The notes under the pieces were generated by a model that saw nothing but the letters and a program-made list of their open reading frames with translations, was not told the DNA's origin and made no database searches. Positions 42,091 to 50,424 of a stretch of 64,000 nt of DNA are shown piece by piece; the stretch's first letter is position 1; each line of letters starts with the position of its first letter. The stretch spans positions 429,905 through 493,904 of the forward strand of contig NZ_LGHP01000001.1 of assembly GCF_001280845.1 (NCBI RefSeq), written 5' to 3'. The DNA comes from Bacillus sp. FJAT-28004 (GTDB lineage Bacteria > Bacillota > Bacilli > Paenibacillales > Paenibacillaceae). The position numbers were made by a program, and so were the translations under genes.

Positions 42091-43461
42091 ATGAAGAAAC
42101 TAGGGGCTGTTATCGCGATATTTATTCTTGCAGCATCGATCTCCGCATGTGGGGGAGACAATAATGCACCTGCAAAGCAGAATGCTGCATCGGGTAAGAA
42201 GGATGCAACGAACAGTGCGACCGAAACCGCTGATTTCAAGAAGCTTGGGGATGAGCCGCTAAAATTATCGTTTTATTCCACTGGCGCTACTTTTACGGAC
42301 GTGGAATTCGAAGCGATGATCGCAGGTCCTATTCATGCGAAGTATCCGAACGTAACCATTGAACGAATTACGCCAGCCGCGACGACGACTCCGGAGGAGG
42401 TGCTGTCCACACATGTGCCGGACATTATATTTGGCAGTGTGCAGCAGCGGGTTATTCGGACGGGTGTATATCAGGATTTGAGAGAGCTCATAAAAAAACA
42501 TCATTTTGACGAGAGCCGTCTCAAACCGATTGGCTACGACTATATCAAGGACATAACGAAGGGCAATGGCGATGCGGTTCTCGCGCTCCCATTCAATATC
42601 AATCAGCATGTTTTGTATTATAACAAAGATATTTTTGATAAATTCGGCGTTCCCTATCCAACGGAGAAGCAGTTGACATGGGATGAAGCGGTCGAGCTTG
42701 GCACGAAGCTGACCAGAACAGAAAACGGCATTCAATATATCGGGCTTGTTGTAGACAATTTAACTGGTTTGGGTAAATCGCTTGGCATTCCTTATTTGAA
42801 CCGGGAGACGGGGCAGGCTGCGCTAGATACGCCGGAATGGCTTCGCGTATTCGAGCTGCAGAAAAAGATTTTTGAAATTCCAGGTTATGTGGCGCAAGAC
42901 GGCACTTGGAACTGGACCCGCGATCATTTCATGAAGGATCAAAACATTGCGATACGGGTATCCTGGCTGGCCAATATGGTTGGTCCGCTTGAGGAGCTGC
43001 GCCAACAGGGTGTGGAGTTCAACTGGGATATCGCGCCGGCGCCAAACTTCAGCGATCAGCTTGGCAATACAAGAGAAGCGCAAATCCACTCGATAGCTAT
43101 CAATAGCCAAAGCCCACATCAAGATGAAGCATTTCAAGTGATTGCGGAAATTTTATCGGATGAGGGGCAGCGGATTGTTGCTAAGAATGGGCGTGTTCCA
43201 GCTATTATCAATCCGGAATTGGAGAAGGATTACGGCTTAGAAATACCAGTTCTGCAAGGCAAAACCGTTCAGAATGTTTTTATTGGGAAGCCCATTCAAG
43301 AGCATTTCATTCATCCTTATGAGTCGAGTATTACGATACGGCTTACGGAAGCAGCTGAAGACCTCGCGATTCATGGTCTAGACGTCAATTCGGCTATACG
43401 CAAAGCAACGGACGCGATTAATAAAGATGTGGAGACCTTAAAAACGACGATCGGCCAATAA
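42091..43461 (+). CDS. solute-binding lipoprotein 1
   Basis: 456 residues, family 1 extracellular solute-binding protein. Signal peptide with lipobox ISAC at residue about 20, a low-complexity linker, then DEPLKLSFYSTGATF, HVPDIIFGSVQQ, PFNINQHVLYYNKDIFDKFGVPYP and LTWDEAVELG. It is a close paralogue of the protein at 44878. The chosen ATG follows AAGGAG by about ten bases. It probably feeds the sugar-type permeases upstream and carries the substrate of the flavin monooxygenases on each side. Confidence 0.88.
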   Translation: MKKLGAVIAIFILAASISACGGDNNAPAKQNAASGKKDATNSATETADFKKLGDEPLKLSFYSTGATFTDVEFEAMIAGPIHAKYPNVTIERITPAATTTPEEVLSTHVPDIIFGSVQQRVIRTGVYQDLRELIKKHHFDESRLKPIGYDYIKDITKGNGDAVLALPFNINQHVLYYNKDIFDKFGVPYPTEKQLTWDEAVELGTKLTRTENGIQYIGLVVDNLTGLGKSLGIPYLNRETGQAALDTPEWLRVFELQKKIFEIPGYVAQDGTWNWTRDHFMKDQNIAIRVSWLANMVGPLEELRQQGVEFNWDIAPAPNFSDQLGNTREAQIHSIAINSQSPHQDEAFQVIAEILSDEGQRIVAKNGRVPAIINPELEKDYGLEIPVLQGKTVQNVFIGKPIQEHFIHPYESSITIRLTEAAEDLAIHGLDVNSAIRKATDAINKDVETLKTTIGQ

Positions 43462-43484
43462 GCAGACAATGGGAGGAATTAACT

Positions 43485-44807
43485 ATGGGGGAATCCACGC
43501 GTAAATTAAATCTCAACGCCTTTTTGTTCGGAACCGGCCACCATGAAGCCTCATGGCGGCTCCCGGAGGCGGAGCCGAGCCGCAACCTTGATTTCGAGCA
43601 TGTGCTGCAAATGGTTCAGACAGCTGAACGCGGCTTTATGGATTCGGTGTTTCTGGCAGACGGCTATTCCGGCCGCTCCAACAAGCTGGAGCCGTTCACG
43701 GAGCTTGCTGCACTGGCAAGCAGAACGAAACATATCGGCTTAATTGCTACCGTTGGCACCACCTATAACGAACCTTTCCATGTAGCGCGGAAATTTGCAT
43801 CCTTGGATCATATAAGCAGAGGAAGAGCAGGCTGGAACATCGTTACGGGTGCTGGGTCCGCCGCGCACAATTTCGGGAGAGAAGAGCACCCAGATCATTC
43901 GCTGCGCTATGAGGAAGCGGATGAATTTGTAGAGATTGTCAAGCAGCTGTGGGATAGCTGGGAGGACGAGGCGGTTATTAATGATAAAACGGTGGGAACC
44001 CGTATTCATAAAGACAAAGTCCATACGATTGATTTTAAGGGGAAATATTATTCGGTGAAGGGACCTCTTAATATCGCAAGGCCGCCGCAGGGTTATCCTG
44101 TATTGGTGCAAGCGGGGTCCTCGGAGAGCGGCAAGGAATTTGCAGCAAAGGCAGCGGAAGTTATTTTTACCGCGCATCAAAGCATTGAAAGTGCTCAGCA
44201 GTTTTATAAGGATGTGAAATCAAGACTGCCGAAGTATGGGAGAGAGGCTGACCAGCTGAAGATCTTGCCGGGCATTAGCCCGATTTTGGCAGACACGGTG
44301 GAGGAAGCGAGAGAAATCGAGAGCGAATTATTCGATTATGTAAATAAAGACGGCGTAGTTAGACAGCTATCGGAGCGATTAGGCATTGATTTATCCGAGC
44401 ATCCGCTCGATAAGCCGCTTTCTTTGGAGGGTGTCCGTGAAACGGATGAGGTGAATGGCAATAAGAGCAGGCATCAGCTCATATTGGATCTCGTCCGCCA
44501 CGAGCAGTTAACGCTGAAACAATTGATTAATCGTCTTGCAGGAGCGAGAGGGCATTTTACGTTTACGGGTACACCTCTTCAGCTTGCAGACATCATCGAA
44601 GACTGGTTCGTTAACGGCGCTGCCGATGGGTTCAACGTCATGCCTCAGATTTTCCCGAGCGGCCTTACGCAATTTGTAGATAAGGTGATTCCAGAGCTGC
44701 AAAATCGCGGATTGTTTCGGACGGAATACGATGGAACGAGCTTGCGGGAGCATCTTGGATTAAGACGGCCAGCCAATGCTCGCCATGCGAGTAGAGCTAT
44801 ACATTAA
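43485..44807 (+). CDS. NtaA/SnaA/DszA-type flavin monooxygenase 3
   Basis: 440 residues. Same subgroup as copy 1 (ARGHFTFTGTPLQLADIIEDW). Lies between two lipoprotein genes, 23 bases after the first. The FMN and substrate segments are intact. The order monooxygenase-lipoprotein-monooxygenase-lipoprotein suggests tandem duplication of a two-gene unit followed by divergence. Confidence 0.9.
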   Translation: MGESTRKLNLNAFLFGTGHHEASWRLPEAEPSRNLDFEHVLQMVQTAERGFMDSVFLADGYSGRSNKLEPFTELAALASRTKHIGLIATVGTTYNEPFHVARKFASLDHISRGRAGWNIVTGAGSAAHNFGREEHPDHSLRYEEADEFVEIVKQLWDSWEDEAVINDKTVGTRIHKDKVHTIDFKGKYYSVKGPLNIARPPQGYPVLVQAGSSESGKEFAAKAAEVIFTAHQSIESAQQFYKDVKSRLPKYGREADQLKILPGISPILADTVEEAREIESELFDYVNKDGVVRQLSERLGIDLSEHPLDKPLSLEGVRETDEVNGNKSRHQLILDLVRHEQLTLKQLINRLAGARGHFTFTGTPLQLADIIEDWFVNGAADGFNVMPQIFPSGLTQFVDKVIPELQNRGLFRTEYDGTSLREHLGLRRPANARHASRAIH

Positions 44808-44877
44808 AAGACTGAGCGAGAGCTTGTTGAATGTGAAACGACACAGCTGCACCTCATAATCGAGGAGAGAAAATGTA

Positions 44878-46266
44878 ATGAAGAAAAAGCTTACGATAGG
44901 CATGATTATTTTAATGTTATTTGCTGTATTGGCGGCTTGTGCCAGTAAGGATAATACACCGGCTAATAAGGATGAGAGCAAAGCAAACAAGCAGCAAGAA
45001 ACGAACGCAGCCGAAACGGAAAAAGCGGATTTCAAAAAGCTTGGCGATGAGCCGCTCACATTAACTTTTTTCAGTACGAGCGGCACTTTTCCCGATGTGG
45101 AGTTTAATACGCTCATCGCTGACCCGATTAAGAAGAAATATCCGAATGTAACCATTGAACGAATAACGCCGGCGGCTACAACAACGAATGAAGAAGTACT
45201 TTCTACGCATGTTCCGGATATCATCTATTCCTCATCGTCCTCCCATCAGCGTATTATCCGAACGGGCGCCTATGAGGATTTGAGAGAGCTCATTAAACGC
45301 CATCAATTCGATGAGAGCCGGATCAAACCGATTTTGTATGACTATATCAAAGATATAACGAAAGACAAGGGAGGCGAAATCTATGCGATTCCGTTTAACT
45401 CCAATCAGCATATCCTCTACTATAATAAAGATATTTTTGATAAGTTTGGTGTTCCGTATCCTACAGAAAAACAGCTGACCTGGGATGAGGTGCTGGACAT
45501 TGCAGCGAAGCTGACCCGCACGGAGAATGGGGTACAATATATCGGCCTCTCGGTTGACAACCTGACAGGTTTAGCGAAAGGGTTAGGTCTGCCATACGTC
45601 GATCATGATACAGGAAACGCGGCTTTAGATACGCCTGATTGGCTGCGCGTGTTTGAGCTTAACAAGCGCATCTTTGAAATTCCTGGTTACGTAACGCCAG
45701 ACCATACATGGAACTGGGGACGCGATCAATTTATGAAGGATCAGGTTATCGGCATGCGGGTGACTTGGCTGGCTAACATGATTGGCCCGTTAGAGGAGTT
45801 GCGCCAGCAGGGTGTAGAGTTTAACTGGGACTTCGCACCGGCTCCAAACTTTAGCGACCAGCTAGGCAAAACTAGAGAAGCTCAAATCCATTCGTTATCT
45901 GTGAACAGCCAGAGCAAGCATAAAGACGAAGCCTTCCAGGTCATTGCTGAAATTTTATCGGATGAGGGTCAGCGAATTTTGGCTCGGAATGGCAGGGTAC
46001 CGGCTGTTATAAATCCAGAGCTAGAGAAGGAATATGGGCTGGACATCCCGGTGCTGCAGGGGAAGGCTGTGCAAAACGTATTTATCGGGGAGCCGCTGCA
46101 GGAGCATTACGTCCATCCTTATGAGCTGGAAATAACGACAAGATTGACTGAGGCGGCTGAGGATCTAGCTATCAATGGGTTAGATGTGAATTCTGCGATT
46201 CGAAAAGCGACCGAGGCAATTAACAAAGATGTTGAAACGCTTAGAACGACGATAGGAGACAAGTAG
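44878..46266 (+). CDS. solute-binding lipoprotein 2
   Basis: 462 residues, lipobox LAAC at residue 18-21 after MKKKLTIGMIILMLFAV. It keeps nearly all motifs of lipoprotein 1 (ADFKKLGDEPL, NVTIERITPAATTT, YYNKDIFDKFGVPYPTEKQLTWDE, ISEDGQRI-like ends) with scattered changes, for example SSSSHQRI in place of GSVQQRV. It may bind a related ligand. The last gene of the operon; a terminator follows. Confidence 0.88.
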   Translation: MKKKLTIGMIILMLFAVLAACASKDNTPANKDESKANKQQETNAAETEKADFKKLGDEPLTLTFFSTSGTFPDVEFNTLIADPIKKKYPNVTIERITPAATTTNEEVLSTHVPDIIYSSSSSHQRIIRTGAYEDLRELIKRHQFDESRIKPILYDYIKDITKDKGGEIYAIPFNSNQHILYYNKDIFDKFGVPYPTEKQLTWDEVLDIAAKLTRTENGVQYIGLSVDNLTGLAKGLGLPYVDHDTGNAALDTPDWLRVFELNKRIFEIPGYVTPDHTWNWGRDQFMKDQVIGMRVTWLANMIGPLEELRQQGVEFNWDFAPAPNFSDQLGKTREAQIHSLSVNSQSKHKDEAFQVIAEILSDEGQRILARNGRVPAVINPELEKEYGLDIPVLQGKAVQNVFIGEPLQEHYVHPYELEITTRLTEAAEDLAINGLDVNSAIRKATEAINKDVETLRTTIGDK

Positions 46267-46281
46267 CTTAGAGAGCCAGAG

Positions 46282-46316
46282 CAAAGGTGCAGCGAAAAAT
46301 GCGGCCCCTTTGTTTT
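46282..46316 (+). terminator. terminator after lipoprotein 2
   Basis: CAAAGG-t-GC-a-GC, A-rich loop, GC-g-GC-c-CCTTTG, then TTTTG. The 137-base gap to the convergent gene holds a second stem, GGAGCAAG/CTTGCTCC, for the minus strand. Confidence 0.65.
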
Positions 46317-46403
46317 GTGCTGTTTTTCTTAGCTGACTTACATGTGGTAAAAGAGGCAAGCGACGGAGCAAGCGAATGTTAAAATCACTTGCTCCTGCTT
46401 TTA

Positions 46404-47528
46404 TTAGGTATGCTGCTGGATATGAGGAATAATGGATCGGCATGCTTGGCGCAAGCCTGCTACGAAGCCGAAAGCGGGTCCATGTGTATAGGCGGCTAGT
46501 GGGCCGGCAAAGTAGAGTCCAGGTATGCTGCTTTCAAATTGAGCGCTAAGCAGAGGAAAGTTAGCGAAGGAATCCGGTTCCCTCTCGATAAGCTGCAGTA
46601 GATAGGATGGCAAAAATGGCACTTGATCGAGATTGATCTGGTATCCGGTAGCGGCAATGACATGATCGACGAGGCGAGTTTGTCTGCTTCCCAGCGTGAG
46701 CAGCACTTGGCCATCGCTTGTTGCTTCTGCATGATTAATAGCTGCGCCTCCAGTGAGGGGGAGTTTTCCTTCAACGTAGGGCTTTAGGAAGGGGGCGACG
46801 CTGCCCTGGCGCGGTGCATTTCGCCGTTCTTGCTTGAGCTCGGCAGGCAACTGATAGAACTGTTCAGCGGAGTCGATCAGCTTCTGGCCCGATACCACAT
46901 TATCGTCGCTGGAATAGTGGACGGCATCACGCCGGAACAACAGCTCTACCTCGCTTCCGGCCATATGCAGCAGAGCTGCAGCTTCCCAAGCGCTTTGTCC
47001 GCTGCCGATAACTGCGACCTTCTTGCCTGCGTAGGGTTTAAAATCGCGAAGCGCAAAGGTATGAGAGAGGAGCTGCGGGGGAAGAGCACGCAATACGGGC
47101 GGAATGTAGCTATAATGCTGTAATCCGGTTGCGATGACGATATTTTTCGCTTGATACAGCTTGCCGTCATGTGTTGCTGCGCTAAAGCCTGTGGATGAAT
47201 AATGAAGCTGCGAAACAAGCTCAGGCGTGAAGGATACCCCTGTTTGTTTAGCGAACCATAAGGCGTAATCGACAAAATACGGACGAGGGAAAGGGATTTG
47301 CAATTCGACTCCCGTTTCGCGGCCAAAACGTTCGATGGTAAAAACGTCATCCTTATCGGAGAGGCTGATATACCGGGGGTGGGTACGTATGAACATATTT
47401 TGAGGCATTTGCTCCTTCCAGAAAAACATAGGCTTGCCCAAAATAACGTATGACATCCCCCTTGCTGCTGCATGAGCGGCAAGTGAGATTCCGTAGGGGC
47501 CTGCGCCAATGATAATAAGATCAACCAC
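46404..47528 (-). CDS. FAD/NAD(P)-dependent monooxygenase-like oxidoreductase
   Basis: 374 residues. N-terminal FAD motif IIIGAGPYGISLAAHA, second nucleotide motif VAVIGSGQSAWEAA near residue 170, and ATGYQ near 295. This is the flavin monooxygenase/CzcO-like fold, which hydroxylates N or S atoms or acts as a flavin reductase-type oxidoreductase. The GTG at 47528 is seven bases after AGGAGGT; the GTG three codons upstream overlaps that site. It is transcribed away from the nitroreductase gene and convergent with the lipoprotein operon. A role in the same scavenging path is likely but not shown. Confidence 0.82.
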   Translation of the reverse strand: MVDLIIIGAGPYGISLAAHAAARGMSYVILGKPMFFWKEQMPQNMFIRTHPRYISLSDKDDVFTIERFGRETGVELQIPFPRPYFVDYALWFAKQTGVSFTPELVSQLHYSSTGFSAATHDGKLYQAKNIVIATGLQHYSYIPPVLRALPPQLLSHTFALRDFKPYAGKKVAVIGSGQSAWEAAALLHMAGSEVELLFRRDAVHYSSDDNVVSGQKLIDSAEQFYQLPAELKQERRNAPRQGSVAPFLKPYVEGKLPLTGGAAINHAEATSDGQVLLTLGSRQTRLVDHVIAATGYQINLDQVPFLPSYLLQLIEREPDSFANFPLLSAQFESSIPGLYFAGPLAAYTHGPAFGFVAGLRQACRSIIPHIQQHT

Positions 47529-47663
47529 GGATTTCACCTCCTATGGATTTGTTTGTGTATTTATACCGAGCATTATACTAAGAATAGTCGGTAATGCAAT
47601 ACTCTTTTTTTCAAAAATGATATTTAGAGTTTTGCTTAGTCGTTTGGCGTCTAACGATGAGGA

Positions 47664-47692
47664 TTGACAAATAAATCATTACGTGATAAATT
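47664..47692 (+). promoter_or_regulatory. promoter of the second nitroreductase gene
   Basis: TTGACA, 17 bases, TAAATT. The gap between the divergent genes (47529-47838) holds this promoter and element D. Confidence 0.68.
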
Positions 47693-47717
47693 TTCAGTAC
47701 ATTTTTCATACTAAAAC

Positions 47718-47790
47718 AGTTTGAATTATCGGGATTATAGTTCTACCGGATAACCGGAGACAACAGTGTATCTGTGTCTCCGGTTTTTTT
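47718..47790 (+). promoter_or_regulatory. leader element D with terminator
   Basis: Box TTTGAATTATCGGGATT, then TTCTA, hairpin CCGG-ATAA-CCGG (47746-47757), GGAGA and terminator AACCGGAGACA/TGTCTCCGGTT with T7. The second CCGG is shared by the small hairpin and the terminator. It lies wholly inside the 5' leader, about 50 bases after the predicted transcription start and about 50 before the nitroreductase ATG. Confidence 0.72.
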
Positions 47791-47838
47791 ATGTAAAAAT
47801 GATTAAAATGAACGAATTCATGAAGAGGAGGCAAAATA

Positions 47839-48579
47839 ATGAATGAAGTTATTGCATTGTTAAAAAAACATCGCTCCATCCGTAAATATAAAGATACGGC
47901 TATACCCGAGCGTGATTTGGAACAAATTTTGTTGGCCGCGCAAGCAGCCTCCACCTCATCCAATATCCAAGCGTACAGCGTGATCGCTGTTAAGGACCCC
48001 GAGCGGAAGCGGAAATTTGCGGAGCTTGCCGGCAATCAGCAGCAAATCGTTGAAAGTCCGGTGTTTCTCATCTGGTGCGCAGATCTAAATAAAATCAGAT
48101 TGGCTGCAAGGCTGCATGAAGATGTGGAGCTGCGTCAGAATGCCGAGCTGTTTCTGCTTGGAACAATAGACGTAACGTTGGCTGCCCAAAATGCGGCAAT
48201 CGCTGCGGAGTCGCTCGGCTATGGGATCGTCTATATCGGAGGGATTCGCAATAATCCTAAAGAAATAACTGAATTGCTTGAACTGCCTGAGCTTGTCTAT
48301 CCGGTGTTTGGCATGTGTGTAGGCGTTCCTGATCAAGAACCTGATATTCGTCCAAGATTGCCGCTCGCAGCTGTCTATCATCAAGAAACATATAAGCAGA
48401 GCGGGTTGGAGGATGAAATCATTGCTTACGATTCAATCACTCGGGAATATTACGCTTCGCGCAAAGGCGGGGAGCAGGAGACGAGATGGTCGCGTGAAAT
48501 GCTTAGAAGGTTCAAGTCAGACCGGCTGCGCGATCATTTGCATGATTTCCTTGTAGGTCAAGGATTCAAGCTAAAATGA
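47839..48579 (+). CDS. NfsA/FRP-type flavin or nitro reductase
   Basis: 246 residues. HRSIRKYKDTAIPERDLEQ (FMN phosphate), AAQAASTSSNIQAYSVIAV, LAAQNAAIAAESLGYGIVYIGGIRNN and a C-terminal basic tail RWSREMLRRFKSDRLRDHLHDFL are typical of NfsA/FRP NADPH-dependent flavin reductases. It is the best candidate for supplying FMNH2 to the four flavin monooxygenases. AGGAGG precedes the ATG. The stop is followed 20 bases later by element E. Confidence 0.88.
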   Translation: MNEVIALLKKHRSIRKYKDTAIPERDLEQILLAAQAASTSSNIQAYSVIAVKDPERKRKFAELAGNQQQIVESPVFLIWCADLNKIRLAARLHEDVELRQNAELFLLGTIDVTLAAQNAAIAAESLGYGIVYIGGIRNNPKEITELLELPELVYPVFGMCVGVPDQEPDIRPRLPLAAVYHQETYKQSGLEDEIIAYDSITREYYASRKGGEQETRWSREMLRRFKSDRLRDHLHDFLVGQGFKLK

Positions 48580-48589
48580 ACCAATTTAA

Positions 48590-48650
48590 TAAAATATAAT
48601 CCGACCGGACCACCGGAGATTTAGCTGACGATAAGCTAAGTCTCTTTTTT
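48590..48650 (+). promoter_or_regulatory. leader element E with terminator
   Basis: ATAAAATATAATCCGA, hairpin CCGG-ACCA-CCGG (48605-48616), GGAGA and terminator GAGA-t-TTAGCT/AGCTAA-g-TCTC with T6. Here the terminator stem does not use the second CCGG except its last base, so the hairpin is conserved independently of the terminator. A repeat array separates it from the next gene. Confidence 0.68.
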
Positions 48651-48695
48651 GTTAGTTAGACTCATTTTATTTGGAATCTTATCTTTTTTATTTAT

Positions 48696-48882
48696 CTAAC
48701 GGGAAAAACTCTAGCTAATTTTTCGAATTATTCAAATAGGACTCAATTAAAAGGAAAAGTTCCTGTTAAGTGGGCAGATATAAGCGGTTTTATCAGCAAA
48801 TGCCTAAATTAACAGGAGAAATTCCTGTTAAATCCATTTTCTCTTCGAATTCCGCTGAATTAACAGGAGAAATTCCTGATAA
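48696..48882. repeat. four-unit palindromic repeat array, copy 2
   Basis: Four 23-bp units start at 48696, 48747, 48809 and 48860 (spacing 51, 62, 51). Units 3 and 4 show TTAACAGGA-GAAAT-TCCTG(T/A)TAA, nearly perfect. The spacers are weakly similar to those of copy 1 in length and end bases. It lies between element E and monooxygenase 4; the 400-base gap 48580-48983 holds only these two items and a weak TTGAAC promoter-like string at 48945. Confidence 0.8.
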
Positions 48883-48983
48883 GTACTCAAGTGGCACCGA
48901 ATAGCGTGGTGAAGAAACGAAGCCTGACAATCAACATTGAACTTAAAGTGTTTTCATAATGAACTGAAAATGGGGGATGACAA

Positions 48984-50342
48984 ATGAGCGAAACGAAGCG
49001 GGACAAGAAGGCACATTTTAACGTGTTTATGCGAGGAGCAGGCCATCATTCGGCAGCATGGAAGCACCCGGACTCCAGTCCAAAGGAAGATTTGGATTTG
49101 GAATATTATGCGAACATTGCACGCATAGCGGAGAGAGGACTGTTTGATTCCTTATTCACCGCAGACAACTATTCCGGTCTTGGCAGAAGATTGGAGCCGT
49201 TCACGCTTCTCTCCGGTCTGGCCGCGCTGACTAAGCATGTTGGACTTATCGCGACAGTCAGCACAACCTATAACGATCCGTACCATGTAGCGCGAAAGTT
49301 CGCTTCGCTTGATCATATCAGCAAGGGTAGGGCGGCGTGGAATATTGTAACAGGGCATTCGCAAGCCGATGCAGACAACTTCAATAAACCCGAGCATCCC
49401 GACGTGCAGAAGCGATATGAGATTGGTGATGAATTCGTCGAGGTGACGAAGCAGCTTTGGGACAGCTGGGAAGAGGATGCACTTATTTATGACCGAATGG
49501 CGGAAGTTGCGCTGGATACGAGCAAGGTGTACGAAATTAACTTCAAAGGCAAATACCACACCGTAAAAGGGCCGCTCAACATACCTCGCCCGCCACAAGG
49601 GTATCCCGTTCTCGTGCAAGCAGGTTCCTCGGAAAGCGGCAAAGAGCTTGCAGCCAAAACGGCGGATGTCATTTTTACTGCGCAGCAGACTTTAGGTGCG
49701 GCGCAATCCTTTTATACGGATGTGAAAGCAAGATTGCACAAGCATGGAAGGACTCCGGAACAGCTGCTCATTATGCCGGGACTCTGTCCCATCGTGGCCG
49801 ATACGGAAGCGGAAGCCCATGATATCGAAGCGGAATTTAATGGGCTGCTGAATACGAAGCAAGCGCTAAAGCGGCTCTCGAACTATTTTACGGTTGATTT
49901 GTCGGAGTATCCGCTCGATAGTCTTGTTCCCGTCGACAAAGCAAAACCATACGGAACGATAACGACAGGCATTACAAGCCGTCAGGAGGTGGTAGTGGAT
50001 GCCGCGGTACGAGACAAAATGACGATTCGGCAGTTTCTAGCTCGAAGCGCAGCCGGTCATGGTCATGTGTCGTTTACTGGTTCTGTACTGCAAACGGCTG
50101 ATTTCATTGAAAGCTGGATTAGAAATAACGGCGCGGACGGCTTTAATATTTTGCCGCATATTTATTACAGCGGTTTTGAAACGTTTGTCGATAAGGTTAT
50201 TCCTGAGCTGCAAAACCGTGGACTCTATCGTACGGCCTATGAGGGCAAGACACTCAGAGACAATCTAGGACTGGCAAAACCTGAAAACAAGCATAAAGCC
50301 ATATGGGCATTGAACAGAGAAGCGCAAAAGATCAAAGGATAA
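48984..50342 (+). CDS. NtaA/SnaA/DszA-type flavin monooxygenase 4
   Basis: 452 residues. SLFTADNYSG, FASLDHISKGRAAWNIVTG (Ala in place of Gly seen in the others), QGYPVLVQAGSSESGKELAAKTADVIFTAQQT, and GHGHVSFTGSVLQTADFIESW. It groups with copy 2. Ends with a short basic tail (KHKAIWALNREAQKIKG). GGGGGA before the ATG. An aldo-keto reductase gene follows 82 bases later. Confidence 0.9.
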   Translation: MSETKRDKKAHFNVFMRGAGHHSAAWKHPDSSPKEDLDLEYYANIARIAERGLFDSLFTADNYSGLGRRLEPFTLLSGLAALTKHVGLIATVSTTYNDPYHVARKFASLDHISKGRAAWNIVTGHSQADADNFNKPEHPDVQKRYEIGDEFVEVTKQLWDSWEEDALIYDRMAEVALDTSKVYEINFKGKYHTVKGPLNIPRPPQGYPVLVQAGSSESGKELAAKTADVIFTAQQTLGAAQSFYTDVKARLHKHGRTPEQLLIMPGLCPIVADTEAEAHDIEAEFNGLLNTKQALKRLSNYFTVDLSEYPLDSLVPVDKAKPYGTITTGITSRQEVVVDAAVRDKMTIRQFLARSAAGHGHVSFTGSVLQTADFIESWIRNNGADGFNILPHIYYSGFETFVDKVIPELQNRGLYRTAYEGKTLRDNLGLAKPENKHKAIWALNREAQKIKG

Positions 50343-50424
50343 CGGTTCAACTCTTCCACTTTTCAACGGGAAAACTTCAGTATTAGCCAAAATATGTTTT
50401 GTAAAAAATGAGGAGGTAGTTAAT

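Noticed and set aside
39412..46266. SsuD-type alkanesulfonate monooxygenase assignment
   Set aside because: The protein motifs and 440-residue length fit the NtaA/SnaA/DszA group, not SsuD (about 380 residues), and no SsuABC-type sulfonate transporter is adjacent.
46946..47524. 192-codon open frame on the minus strand
   Set aside because: Overlaps the FAD oxidoreductase in another frame, with no recognisable motif; a shadow.
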